Positions 43,261 to 52,216 of a DNA stretch of 64,000 nt are shown in pieces; positions within the stretch are counted from its first letter, which is position 1; every line of letters begins with the position of its first letter. The translations under genes and the position numbers were made by a program. The notes beneath the pieces were generated by a model that ran no database searches, was not told the DNA's origin, and worked only from the letters and a program-made list of their open reading frames with translations. Source of the DNA: Anaerolineae bacterium (GTDB lineage: Bacteria; Chloroflexota; Anaerolineae; Aggregatilineales; Phototrophicaceae); contig JADLAY010000007.1 of the NCBI GenBank assembly GCA_020849765.1, forward strand, positions 1 through 64,000, written 5' to 3'.

Positions 43261-44529
43261 ATGATCGACGCGTCTTCGCAGGTGTTGGCGCCGACTGATC
43301 GCGAACCCATCTACCGGCGTAACTTCCTCGCCTTCTTGATCGACGGCATTCTGTTCACCGTGGCGATGAACATCATTGGCCCGACGACGGTAATTCCCGA
43401 TTTCGTCCGGCGTCTGACCAGCTCCGAGATCCTGATCGGCCTGTCCGGCAGCCTGTTCGAGGTCGGCTGGACGCTGCCGCAGTTGTTCATCGCGCGTTAC
43501 ATCGTCCACTTCGAGCGCAAAAAGTGGTGGTTCGTCGGGCCGAGCATCCCCGTGCGCTTCGTCATGCTGATCTTCGCCGGGATCACCGTGCTGCTCGGCA
43601 AAGATCAGCCGGGCGCCATCCTGGTCGCCTTCTTGATCAGCTATGGGATCGCAGGCGTCGGCGATGGCATCGTTGGCGTGCCGTGGGCGGATCTGACCGG
43701 CACCAGCCTGGACGAGCGCTGGCGTGCGCGCATGTTCGGCTTCATGACGGCCCTGGTCGGCGTGATCATGCTCCTGATTGCGCCCATCATCGGCGTCATC
43801 CTGAGCGATGCCGGGCCGGACTTTCCGAACAACTACGCACTGCTGTTCGCGGTGGCTGGGGTTTGTTTCGCCACGTCGATCTTCTCGATCATGTTCATTC
43901 ACGAGCTGCCGGGCGGCAAGCGGGTCGACAAGATCCCGTCGTTTGGCGAGTATCTGCCGCAGTTGGGGCACGTTTTGCGGACGGATATCTCGTTCCGCTC
44001 AGTCATCGTCGTGCGCATGTTGACCAGCCTGTTTGCGATGGCCGGGCCGTTCTACATCGGCTTCGCGACGGTCGAGCTGGGTCTATCGAGCGAGGTCGCC
44101 GTGCCGACGCTGCTGGCGATGCAAACGATCGGCAGCGTGAGCGGCGCGCTCGTCTATACCTGGCTGGGTGCGCGCAGCAATCTGCTTTTCATCCGGCTGG
44201 CGCTGGCCGGGGCCGCCCTGGTGCCGATCAGCGCGCTGCTGGCAGGCGTGATCGGGCCGCTGCCGCTCTACATCGGCTTCCTCATCTCCGGGCTGACGGT
44301 CAGCAACCTTTTCGTCAGCTACCAGAACTGGGTCGTGACCTACGCCAGCCCCGATCAGCGCCCGATTTATGCCGGGCTGTTCAACACGATCGCGGCGGTC
44401 ATCTCGCTGCTGTCGCCGATCATCGGCGGCACGGTCGTCCAGCGCCTGGGCTACCAGCCGTTGTTCGCGCTGTCTGTAACGATGGCGCTGGCCGCGCTGT
44501 TCGTCATGGTGCGTTACGTCCGACGCTAG
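43261..44529 (+). CDS. MFS transporter
   Basis: A 422-residue major-facilitator protein with about 12 membrane helices. The family landmarks are LTSSEILIGLSGSLFEVGW in the first half and GLSSEVAVPTLLAMQTIGS plus VVTYASPDQRPIYAGLFNTI in the second. GAGGCGGC precedes the ATG. The substrate is unknown; its position after the Mo-hydroxylase genes allows, but does not show, a purine or related substrate. Convergent with the small gene at 44904-44590. Confidence 0.88.
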   Translation: MIDASSQVLAPTDREPIYRRNFLAFLIDGILFTVAMNIIGPTTVIPDFVRRLTSSEILIGLSGSLFEVGWTLPQLFIARYIVHFERKKWWFVGPSIPVRFVMLIFAGITVLLGKDQPGAILVAFLISYGIAGVGDGIVGVPWADLTGTSLDERWRARMFGFMTALVGVIMLLIAPIIGVILSDAGPDFPNNYALLFAVAGVCFATSIFSIMFIHELPGGKRVDKIPSFGEYLPQLGHVLRTDISFRSVIVVRMLTSLFAMAGPFYIGFATVELGLSSEVAVPTLLAMQTIGSVSGALVYTWLGARSNLLFIRLALAGAALVPISALLAGVIGPLPLYIGFLISGLTVSNLFVSYQNWVVTYASPDQRPIYAGLFNTIAAVISLLSPIIGGTVVQRLGYQPLFALSVTMALAALFVMVRYVRR

Positions 44530-44589
44530 GGTATTCGATTGTGGCTGCGATGTCAGGCTCGGGCTGAGTGCCCCTTGAGAACGATGGGA

Positions 44590-44904
44590 CTACGAAGGCG
44601 TGGATTCGACGACGGTGAAGACATCCAGATCGGTGACCACGCCATACGGTTCAACCAGGCCGCTGATATACGGCACGTGCCCGGCGAAGCCGTAGGGCAC
44701 TTCCGTGACCAGATCGACGCTCACCTGCAAGACATAATGCGGATTGAAGCTGTCGTCCGCGACTTTGAGCAGGCGATGGTCGATGGCGCGGGTGATACGG
44801 GTCGAAAAGCCGACGGTCGAGAATTCTTTGGCGACGTGCCCGGCAAAATCGGCTTCGCTCGCCTCCGGCATGAGGACAATGTGATAGTTCCCATCCATCT
44901 TCAT
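44590..44904 (-). CDS. Small hypothetical protein, 104 aa
   Basis: The start at 44904 (MKMDGNYHIVLMPEASEADF) is fixed by a strong AAGGAGG about 9 nt upstream. The composition and strand-helix pattern (YHIVLMPEA, then helix, then HYVLQVSVDLV) suggest a small alpha/beta ferredoxin-like protein of the kind that includes Dabb domains. The identity is not certain. A frame extending to 45174 contains the OsmC gene's antisense and is rejected. Confidence 0.7.
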   Translation of the reverse strand: MKMDGNYHIVLMPEASEADFAGHVAKEFSTVGFSTRITRAIDHRLLKVADDSFNPHYVLQVSVDLVTEVPYGFAGHVPYISGLVEPYGVVTDLDVFTVVESTPS

Positions 44905-44944
44905 CGAAATATCCTCCTTCAAGAATTTCGATGCGCATAATATC

Positions 44945-44974
44945 AGGGTACTTTGATTGCGACTCCCTGTCAAA
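44945..44974 (-). promoter_or_regulatory. Predicted sigma70 promoter for 44904-44590
   Basis: Minus strand TTGACA (44974-44969), 18-bp spacer, TACCCT (44950-44945). The expected start lies about 30 bp before the ribosome site. Confidence 0.5.
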
Positions 44975-45052
44975 ACTGGCACATTATGCAATCGGTACGA
45001 AAGAGCAAAGTCATCGCAACCATTTTGCGCGAAGCGAAAAGGAGCACTCATC

Positions 45053-45478
45053 ATGCACATCAGCGCAGAAGTCAGGAACGAGCAGGGCAAGCACGACGTG
45101 ACGCTGAGCACCAACCAGCGCGCGCACAGCATCACGATTCCGCCGAAGAGCGAAGGCTCCGGCTCCAGCGCCAATGGCGGCGAACTGCTGTTCCTGGCGC
45201 TTGCGACCTGCTATTGCAACGACATCTATCGTGAGGCGGCGCGCGCGGGCATCACCGTCTACAGCGTGCAGGTCGAGGTCAGCGGCGAGTTTGATTCTGC
45301 CCCCGGCAGCGTCGCGACGAATGTCGTCTACAACGCTACAGTCGAGGCGGACGCCGACGAAGAGGCTATCCAGGCGTTGATGCGGCATACGGACACCGTC
45401 GCCGAGATTCAGAACACGCTGCGCCAGGGAATGCCGGTCGCACTGGGCGAAACAATAGCCGTCACTCGCAATGGGTGA
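45053..45478 (+). CDS. OsmC family protein (1)
   Basis: A 141-residue OsmC-fold protein. GGELLFLALATCYCNDIYRE contains the reactive Cys of the central helix, and the usual strand before it reads HSITIPPKSEGSG. A second Cys lies two residues on (CYC), but the distal resolving Cys of Ohr/OsmC is not seen, so peroxidase activity is uncertain. AAGGAG lies about 9 nt before ATG 45053. Confidence 0.85.
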   Translation: MHISAEVRNEQGKHDVTLSTNQRAHSITIPPKSEGSGSSANGGELLFLALATCYCNDIYREAARAGITVYSVQVEVSGEFDSAPGSVATNVVYNATVEADADEEAIQALMRHTDTVAEIQNTLRQGMPVALGETIAVTRNG

Positions 45479-45488
45479 CGGCTATTGT
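45452..45488 (+). terminator. Hairpin across the OsmC stop codon
   Basis: ACAATAGCCGTCAC (45452-45465) pairs perfectly with 45475-45488 around a 9-nt loop. The stem contains the last codons and the stop. There is no T-run, so it may stabilise or attenuate the transcript rather than act as a classical terminator. Confidence 0.55.
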
Positions 45489-45532
45489 GGGGTAACGTGG
45501 CGGGGAGGACCAATCCTCCCCATTGAAGATCG

Positions 45533-46993
45533 CTACTCGCCGAGCACTTCGATCATCAGGCCGTAGTGGCCGGGGAATGACGAGGTGCTGCTCATCGTGC
45601 TGTTGGCGACGCGGAACAGGTAGATGCCGCTGGTCGGCAGCACCATCTCGAAGGTGGCCGTGCCGGACACGCTGCTGTTGATGTTCATGTTGTAGTTGCC
45701 CGGATTCGGCTGGCCCGGTGCGCTCGGCTCGACCGCCGGGCCGTTGACGTAGAGGCCAGGCGAGTACTGGTTATCCAGTGAGCGCAGGGTGATGCGTACG
45801 CGCTGGCCCTGGACGCCGTCGAAGCGGTAGACCTGCTCATAGACGTTGTTCGGCAGCGGCACCTCACCGGTGACTTCCTGGCCAGAGACGAGCGTCGCCG
45901 TCCCGGAGACATCGAGCGTGAAGCTGTAGCTGCCGCTCGTGCCATCGACCGGTGTCTGGCCGTTGTCGGAGCGGCGCGCAACCACCACATAACGCCCATC
46001 GAGCGTGATCTGCATCGGATCGAACTGGAAGGCGTCATTGGTCGTCGTGTTGTACAGGATCTGAATGCCGTTCGGGTCGTAGAGCAGCGCATCAAAAGGC
46101 GCACTGCCCGCCTCTGTGCTGCCGCTCAGGCTCAGCAGTTGATCCTTCGTCGCGTCGAACGTGTAGACGTCGAACGGCTGGCTGTCGTCGAGCGTGCCGC
46201 TCACGGTGTCGCCGATCGCCATCGGCATCGTGGGCAGTTCAACAGCGCTGAGCGTGCCGCTGATCGACGGGGCTGGCGGCGTTGGGTCTTCAAATGAAGC
46301 TGCCTGAATGCGCACCGTGATCAGATAGCTGCCCGGCTGGCTGAAGTAGACCGGTGCAGGCTGCGGCGCTGGCGGCTGCACGTCCATCATCCGGCTGTCG
46401 TAGAGCACGATGTCGCCGTTCAGATTGAGCACGTTGAGGATGACCTGGCCGACGCCTGCCAGATCCGACAGGTGGATCCAGGCGACGAGCGGCTCCGTCA
46501 CCGCGTAGGTGTAGATCAGAGTCTGCTGTGCATCGACCAGGTCGAAGGTAATCGGTTGGTCAGTCGTCAGTGGCTGGGCCGTCGTCTGCTCGAGCGTGAC
46601 GACGAAGCTGCCTTCGCCCGTGTTCGGGGCACTGCCGGGGCAGCAGCGCGTCGCCACCAGCGTGTAGGTGCCATCGACGGGCAGCGCGAACGGGCCGACC
46701 ATCGAGTTGAGGCTGCCGCCGTCGTCGTCGTCGTAGGCGACCTGCGTGCCGGATGGATCGCGCAGGATCAGGTAGCTATCGAGCGGCGAGGTGTTCGCGG
46801 TCATGCGCGCGACGATCAGGTCGCCCGCACTGCCGGTGAAGGTGTACAGCACCTCCGTAACGCCGTCGGTGAACTGGCCCTCGGCGCTGCCGCCGTAGGC
46901 CAGCTCGGTGCCCCCCTGCGCGAGCGCCGTCATCGGGACGATCAACAGCAAGCAGAGGCTCGCCAGCAACATCAAGAGTTTGGTTGAACGCAT
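45533..46993 (-). CDS. Secreted protein with PPC (pre-peptidase C-terminal) domains
   Basis: A 486-residue exported protein with signal peptide MRSTKLLMLLASLCLLLIVP. It contains three to four beta-sandwich PPC-like modules: LYTFTGSAGDLIVARM with LDSYLILRDPSGTQVAYDDD; IYTYAVTEPLVAWIHLS; VYTFDATKDQLLSLSG with FDALLYDPNGIQILYN; and YRFDGVQGQRVRITL. PPC domains are usually attached to secreted peptidases; here no peptidase domain exists, so it may be a stand-alone adhesion or matrix protein. GGAG precedes the ATG. It is divergent from ftsY. Confidence 0.88.
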   Translation of the reverse strand: MRSTKLLMLLASLCLLLIVPMTALAQGGTELAYGGSAEGQFTDGVTEVLYTFTGSAGDLIVARMTANTSPLDSYLILRDPSGTQVAYDDDDGGSLNSMVGPFALPVDGTYTLVATRCCPGSAPNTGEGSFVVTLEQTTAQPLTTDQPITFDLVDAQQTLIYTYAVTEPLVAWIHLSDLAGVGQVILNVLNLNGDIVLYDSRMMDVQPPAPQPAPVYFSQPGSYLITVRIQAASFEDPTPPAPSISGTLSAVELPTMPMAIGDTVSGTLDDSQPFDVYTFDATKDQLLSLSGSTEAGSAPFDALLYDPNGIQILYNTTTNDAFQFDPMQITLDGRYVVVARRSDNGQTPVDGTSGSYSFTLDVSGTATLVSGQEVTGEVPLPNNVYEQVYRFDGVQGQRVRITLRSLDNQYSPGLYVNGPAVEPSAPGQPNPGNYNMNINSSVSGTATFEMVLPTSGIYLFRVANSTMSSTSSFPGHYGLMIEVLGE

Positions 46994-47287
46994 ATGGCTA
47001 TGGCTCCATGTGGGGTAATGTGGCTGTTCCCTGGCGCGAGGCTGCGCCTAATATCAGCCTCAAGTGTCACTATATCATAATACGCTTGTTCATAATCTCT
47101 CGTTGCAGACTGCCGCCCTACGCCCGCCCGACGTGAGGCCAACGGCGAACCCGGTGCTGGGATGTTCACCAATCATAACCAGTAGGGTATAACGTCCCAT
47201 GTCCCCACGCTTGTGTCGATGTGTCCCCGGTTGTATACTGCCCACTGGGGGATCGAACGTAAATTTCACCTTCCCGGAGCAGATTCA
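46994..47287. other. Divergent spacer between PPC protein and ftsY
   Basis: 294 bp, moderately AT-rich around 47060-47100. No gene, and no promoter pair that I would assert. Confidence 0.4.
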
Positions 47288-48193
47288 TTGGGCATTTTTC
47301 GCAGCGGAATGACGAAAACCCGCACTTCCTTCTTCGGCCGCATCGCCCAGATGTTGGGCGGCACGGACATCGACGAAGAGACGTGGGATGACATCGAAGC
47401 ACTGCTGATTCAGGCCGATGTGGGCGTCGAAACGACCCAGGTCGTGCTCGAAGATATGAAGCAGCGCGTGCGCAAAGAGGGCATCACGCGCACGGATCAG
47501 ATCAACACGGCGCTCAAGGCCTCCCTGGCGAGTTTGCTCGTCCCACCGCCACAGCCGAACATCAGCGGGCGCCCGCTCTCGATCATCCTGATCGTCGGCG
47601 TCAACGGCAGTGGCAAGACGACGACCATCGGCAAGCTGGCGCATCGCCTGAACAACATCAACAGCCGCAAGGTGATCCTGGCGGCGGGCGATACCTTCCG
47701 CGCGGCGGCCATCGAGCAGCTCCAGAAGTGGGGCGAGCGCGCCAACGTGCCCGTGATCGCCGGGCGGCCCGGCGGAGATGCGGCGGCAGTCGTCTATGAC
47801 GCGACCGAGGCCGCTAAGGCCCGTGGCCGCGACATCCTGATCGTGGACACGGCGGGACGGCTGCACACCAACTACAACCTGATGGAAGAACTGGCGAAGA
47901 TCAAGTCCGTGTCGGCCAAGGTGGTGCCGGATGCGCCGCACGAAGTCTGGCTGGTGCTCGACGGCACGACCGGGCAGAACGCCTTGCAGCAGGCGGACAA
48001 GTTCCGCGAAATGGTCGACGTGACCGGGCTGATCGTGACCAAGCTCGATGGCACGGCCAAGGGCGGCATGATCTTCGCGATTCAGCAGACACTGGGGCTG
48101 CCGGTGCATTACGTGGGGCTGGGTGAACGCATCGACGACCTGGTGCCGTTCCGCCCGGATTTCTTCGTCGACAGCTTGTTTGAGGAGGCATAA
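47288..48193 (+). CDS. ftsY: Signal recognition particle receptor FtsY
   Basis: A 301-residue SRP GTPase that docks ribosome-SRP complexes to the membrane. The N helix bundle begins GIFRSGMTKTRTSFFGRI. G motifs follow: GVNGSGKTTTIGKLA (G1), DTFRAAAIEQLQKW (G2), VDTAGRLHTNYNL (G3), TKLDGTAKGG (G4) and GLGERIDDLVPF (G5). A TTG at 47288 is chosen: GGAG lies 8-9 nt upstream, and the first residues match the normal FtsY start. The ATG at 47309 would cut into the N domain. The acidic A domain is missing, as in many short FtsY proteins. The prfB gene follows by 41 bp. Confidence 0.96.
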   Translation: MGIFRSGMTKTRTSFFGRIAQMLGGTDIDEETWDDIEALLIQADVGVETTQVVLEDMKQRVRKEGITRTDQINTALKASLASLLVPPPQPNISGRPLSIILIVGVNGSGKTTTIGKLAHRLNNINSRKVILAAGDTFRAAAIEQLQKWGERANVPVIAGRPGGDAAAVVYDATEAAKARGRDILIVDTAGRLHTNYNLMEELAKIKSVSAKVVPDAPHEVWLVLDGTTGQNALQQADKFREMVDVTGLIVTKLDGTAKGGMIFAIQQTLGLPVHYVGLGERIDDLVPFRPDFFVDSLFEEA

Positions 48194-48234
48194 GGTTTCG
48201 CCGCCGGCCCACGCCGGACGCAAACCGTTGGACT

Positions 48235-49353
48235 ATGGAAACACACGTCATCGCCCTGCGCGACATGAAGAAACGTCTCGATACGCTGATGCAGCAGCTC
48301 GATATCGCAGGTAAGGCCGAGCGGATTGCCGCGCTGGAGCAAGAATCGAGCGCGACCGAATTCTGGTCGAATGCCGAGGCTGCGCAGAAGACGATGCAGG
48401 AGATGTCGTCGCTGCGCGCGGAAGTCGATCGCTGGCGCTCCGCGGCGCAGCGTATCGACGAAACGATCGAACTGGCGCAGATCGACGACGACAGCCTCGA
48501 TAGCGAGCTGAACGACGAAGTCCAGATCCTGGAAGAGCTGGTCGAGCGCCTGTCACTGGAAGCGATGCTCTCCGGCCCGTACGACCGCGACAACGCCATC
48601 CTCGCCATTCATGCGGGCGCGGGCGGCACCGATTCGCAGGATTGGGGCCAGATGCTTGAGCGCATGTATCTGCGCTGGGCGGAACAGAACGGCTACAAGG
48701 TCGAGGTGCTGGAGCGGAGCGAAGGCGAAGAAGCGGGCATCAAGAGCGTCCTGATGAGCATCAAGGGCGAGTTCGCCTACGGCTACCTGCAGAGCGAGGC
48801 GGGCGTTCACCGGCTGGTGCGCATCAGCCCGTTCGATGCGGCGGCGCGGCGGCATACCTCGTTCGTCAAGGTCGAGGTCTGGCCGGACATCCAGGGCAAC
48901 ATCGACATCGACATCAACGAAAAAGACCTCAGGGTCGAAACCTACCGCTCGAGCGGCGCAGGCGGCCAGAACGTGCAGAAGAACGAGACGGCCATCCGCA
49001 TCACCCACATCCCGACCAGCGTCGTCGTCGCCGTGCAGGATCAGCGCAGCCAGGCGCAGAATCGTGAGCGCGCCATGCAGGTGCTGCGTTCGCGCCTGTT
49101 CGAATTAGAGCGGCGCAAGCGCGAGGCGGAACTGGCCTCGCTCAAGGGCGAGAACATCGACGCCGCCTGGGGCAACCAGATCCGCTCCTACGTGCTGCAT
49201 CCCTACCAGATGGTCAAAGATCACCGCACTGATTACGAGGTCGGCAACCCGCAGGCCGTTCTCGATGGGCGGCTGAACGATTTTATGGAACATTATTTGC
49301 GCGGCAAAATCAACGGATTCAGTCCATCGCCGCAGGGTATCGCCGAGGCATAA
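48235..49353 (+). CDS. prfB: Peptide chain release factor 2
   Basis: A 372-residue class I release factor. RISPFDAAARRHTSF contains the SPF tripeptide for UGA/UAA reading, and SGAGGQNVQKNE contains the catalytic GGQ. LERMYLRWAEQNGYKVE and SEGEEAGIKSV are typical RF2 landmarks. The gene is read in one frame from ATG 48235: the programmed +1 frameshift with an in-frame UGA near codon 25, present in most bacterial prfB genes, is absent. It lies between ftsY and the CHAT gene, probably in one operon. Confidence 0.96.
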   Translation: METHVIALRDMKKRLDTLMQQLDIAGKAERIAALEQESSATEFWSNAEAAQKTMQEMSSLRAEVDRWRSAAQRIDETIELAQIDDDSLDSELNDEVQILEELVERLSLEAMLSGPYDRDNAILAIHAGAGGTDSQDWGQMLERMYLRWAEQNGYKVEVLERSEGEEAGIKSVLMSIKGEFAYGYLQSEAGVHRLVRISPFDAAARRHTSFVKVEVWPDIQGNIDIDINEKDLRVETYRSSGAGGQNVQKNETAIRITHIPTSVVVAVQDQRSQAQNRERAMQVLRSRLFELERRKREAELASLKGENIDAAWGNQIRSYVLHPYQMVKDHRTDYEVGNPQAVLDGRLNDFMEHYLRGKINGFSPSPQGIAEA

Positions 49354-49369
49354 CAAGGCAGGGCGGCTT

Positions 49370-51496
49370 ATGGCGTTTTTGAATCTCATACTGGAGATCA
49401 CTGCGCTGCCGGAGGATCGCTACCGGATCAGTATGAACTCGCCGGTAGGCAGTGTCAGCGCCGAAGCGCCCGCCCCTTTTTCCGCCGCCGAACTGCTCGA
49501 CTTCACCGCCATCTTCAGCCGCCAGCGTGAGGGCATCACGCGCGCGCAGGAAGCCCAGGCGGCGCGCATCTTCGGCACGCGCCTGTTCGACTTCCTCATC
49601 CGCAAGAATCAAGATCTGAACGCCGCCTATTTCGCCAGCCTGGAACGCGCCGGGCTGGATGGCCTGCGCATCCGGCTTGTGCTGCAGAATGCTGGGCCGC
49701 TGGCGGATTTGCCGTGGGAGTTCATGCGCGACCCGGCGCGGGATTTTCTCGCCCTGTCGCGCCTGACGCCGGTCGTGCGCTATTCGCCGCTGCTGAGCGT
49801 GCGCCCGCCGGTGCCGGTCACGCTGCCGATGCGCGCGCTGGTCGTCATCGCTACGCCGGAGGGCTACGCGCCGCTCGACACCGAGGGCGAATGGAACCGG
49901 CTGCAAGAGGCGACCGCCGACCTGCAGAAGCGTGGGCTGCTCGTGCTCGAACGGATGGAAGACGCCACGCTGATCAGCTTGCAGCGGCGGCTGCGCGCGC
50001 GCGACTTCCACATCTTCCACTACATCGGCCACAGCGTTTTCGACGAGCCAACCTCGCAGGGCCTGCTCGTCTTCGAGCAGGAGCAAACCAACCGTGCGCA
50101 GTTGGTCAGCGCGGCCTCGCTGGCACTCGAACTGGGCGACGAGAGCAGCATCCGGCTGGTCGTGCTCAATTCTTGCCGCAGCGCCGAGGGATCGCCGAGC
50201 GATGCTTTTTCCGGCGTCGCCAGCAGCCTGGTGCAGCGCGGCCTGCCGGCGGTCGTCGCCATGCAGCAGGAGATCACGGACGCGGCGGCCAAGGCGTTTG
50301 CCGAGGAGTTCTACCGCGCCATCGCTGAGCAGCTCCCGATTGACAGCGCGCTCAGCGAGGGGCGGCGCGCCATCGCCAACCGCGTGCAGAACATCGAATG
50401 GGCGACGCCCGTGCTCTACATGCGCACGGATGACGGCGTGCTCTTCCGCGTCGAATCGCCGAAGACGACGCGCACGTCGCGCCCGGTCGTGCCGGACTCG
50501 GCCGCGCAGCCGCGACCGAAGCCTGCTCCTAAGCGCAATCGGACCGGGCTGTGGGTGCTGGCCGGGTTGCTCGCGTTGGCGCTGCTGGTCGTCTTCGTCG
50601 TGGCATTGGTCAATCCACCGACGCCGCCCGTGACCCCGACGCCGACGATCACACTATCGCCATTTCCGATCGCGCTGCCCGATCTCGAAGTGACGACCTT
50701 CCGCATCTTCCCGCAGCGTCCGGGGCCGGGGCAGATCTTCCGCCTGAGCATCGGCATCCTCAACAGCGGCGAGAGCGATTCCGGCGCCTTCGAATACGCC
50801 TGGGATGCCAGCCCGCGGCTGCTCAACGCCATCAATGGGCGCGTCGACAACGTGCCGCCCGGCGCATCACGTAACTTCACCGTCACCTACGCCTATGGCT
50901 GGTGGGGCGATTACGACTCGCTGATCACAGTCGACGACGTCAACAGCGTCGAAGAGGTGGACGACCGCAACAACCGGCGCAGCTTCACGATCGAGGTCGA
51001 CGAGAGCTCGCCGTTCATCATCGACTTCTCACTGCTGCCGACGCTCGACTTCACCGAGCCGGACATGCTGCTGGCCGCTGATTCCTACGTGCCGTGGAAT
51101 ATGTCGTTTGGCGTGAGCAGGCGCGAACGAAGCGACTGCGCCGACACGCCGATCCTGTTCCGCCAGTTGAGCGGCGGCGACATGGCGCTGGAGGCCAACG
51201 CGTCCGGCGTGGCTGCGGACTGCCCGTTCCAGCCGCTGACGATCGAGCTGGCGCAGCCGGTCGGCAACGCCTTCGTGACGATTGTCCCCGCCAGCAGCAC
51301 GTCTGCGGAGATCGTGCTCTTCAGCGACCGCGCAGGCTCTCAGGAGTTGTTCCGCTTCGCCGCGCCGCTGGTCGCCGGGCAGCCGGTCGAACTGGGCGAG
51401 CCGGTCGGTGCGGGCGCGCGCATCCGCCGCATCGAGATCCGCGCCGAGGGCCAGCCCGTCACGCTGACGACGCTGCGCCTGCTGCCACCGGAGTAG
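49370..51496 (+). CDS. Membrane-anchored CHAT (caspase-like) protein with extracytoplasmic CARDB-type domain
   Basis: A 708-residue protein. An N-terminal beta/alpha region (1-130) leads to a CHAT protease domain: FHIFHYIGHSVFDE carries the probable catalytic His221 and LVVLNSCRSAEG the Cys269, and SLVQRGLPAVVAMQQEITD is also typical. After a Pro/Arg linker comes one membrane helix (about 392-414), a Thr/Pro stretch, a CARDB-like beta domain (PDLEVTTFRIFPQRPGPGQI ... VDDRNNRRSFTIEVD), and a second beta domain to the end. The protease thus faces the cytoplasm and the sensor-like part faces out. It is 16 bp after prfB, so likely cotranscribed. The substrate is unknown. Confidence 0.87.
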   Translation: MAFLNLILEITALPEDRYRISMNSPVGSVSAEAPAPFSAAELLDFTAIFSRQREGITRAQEAQAARIFGTRLFDFLIRKNQDLNAAYFASLERAGLDGLRIRLVLQNAGPLADLPWEFMRDPARDFLALSRLTPVVRYSPLLSVRPPVPVTLPMRALVVIATPEGYAPLDTEGEWNRLQEATADLQKRGLLVLERMEDATLISLQRRLRARDFHIFHYIGHSVFDEPTSQGLLVFEQEQTNRAQLVSAASLALELGDESSIRLVVLNSCRSAEGSPSDAFSGVASSLVQRGLPAVVAMQQEITDAAAKAFAEEFYRAIAEQLPIDSALSEGRRAIANRVQNIEWATPVLYMRTDDGVLFRVESPKTTRTSRPVVPDSAAQPRPKPAPKRNRTGLWVLAGLLALALLVVFVVALVNPPTPPVTPTPTITLSPFPIALPDLEVTTFRIFPQRPGPGQIFRLSIGILNSGESDSGAFEYAWDASPRLLNAINGRVDNVPPGASRNFTVTYAYGWWGDYDSLITVDDVNSVEEVDDRNNRRSFTIEVDESSPFIIDFSLLPTLDFTEPDMLLAADSYVPWNMSFGVSRRERSDCADTPILFRQLSGGDMALEANASGVAADCPFQPLTIELAQPVGNAFVTIVPASSTSAEIVLFSDRAGSQELFRFAAPLVAGQPVELGEPVGAGARIRRIEIRAEGQPVTLTTLRLLPPE

Positions 51497-51802
51497 ACGG
51501 GCCTGCGATGTGTAGGGGGCGATATGGGATGCCACTCATCGCACGAGGCTCAAAGCCTCGTGCTGGCTGTAAGGGTAAGCCCCATGGAATGGGGCTGGGT
51601 CATCTGTACCAACGTATCTGAAGAATCTCAATAACAGCCATCTTCCAGATGGCTTCCAAGACTGCCAGCCCGACCGTTCGACGGTCGGGCGTAGATGCGG
51701 GCAGCTCGACACCCATGAGCTTGCCCCATTTATGGCACCGCATGGCGTTTCGGGGCAGAATTAGATCCTTAGTGACTTGGGATCAGATTAAGGATCTGGG
51801 TT
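51497..51802. repeat. Array of five perfect short hairpins
   Basis: Stems at 51541-51563 (GCACGAGGCT/AGCCTCGTGC), 51578-51596 (AGCCCCAT/ATGGGGCT), 51636-51654 (AGCCATCT/AGATGGCT), 51669-51689 (CCCGACCG/CGGTCGGG) and 51699-51726 (GGGCA.GCTC/GAGC.TTGCCC), all with tiny loops. No gene. Compare the cluster at 10408-10556. Confidence 0.7.
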
Positions 51803-52216
51803 ATGGCTTCAACTGATGCGCCAGTAACGCGCCCTGACATTGACATCCTGGATGAAATCCACCTGTGGATGACCGGCTATCCGCCGCTCGTCAACGACCG
51901 GAATCACATCAGCGTGGAAGTGGAGGACGGTCTTGTCCGCCTGCGCGGCAACGTCAAGACGCCGATCACACGCGGGTATCTGCTCAGCAATATCAAGAAG
52001 TTTGACGGCGTACAGGCGGTGGACGACAGCGCGCTCTACGACGACGAGACGATCCGGCTGCACGTGGGCCGCGTCCTGACCGAGGGCGCTATCGGACAGG
52101 TGGAGTGGGGCATCGTCATCCTGGCCGGGAAGCTGCCCGAAGGCGACGCGCTTGAGGCGCTGGTCGCGGCCATCGGCAAAATCCCCGGCGTGACGCGGGT
52201 GTTGATCCCCGGCTAG
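51803..52216 (+). CDS. BON-like domain protein, 137 aa
   Basis: A small cytoplasmic protein whose core ISVEVEDGLVRLRGNVKTPI, then GYLLSNIKKFDGVQAVDD, follows the BON (OsmY) pattern of strand-helix-strand with 'V..G.V.L.G.V'. A second half-copy (VEWGIVILAGKLPEGDALEA, then KIPGVTRVLIPG) suggests two BON-like modules. There is no signal peptide. AAGGAT precedes the ATG. Confidence 0.78.
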   Translation: MASTDAPVTRPDIDILDEIHLWMTGYPPLVNDRNHISVEVEDGLVRLRGNVKTPITRGYLLSNIKKFDGVQAVDDSALYDDETIRLHVGRVLTEGAIGQVEWGIVILAGKLPEGDALEALVAAIGKIPGVTRVLIPG

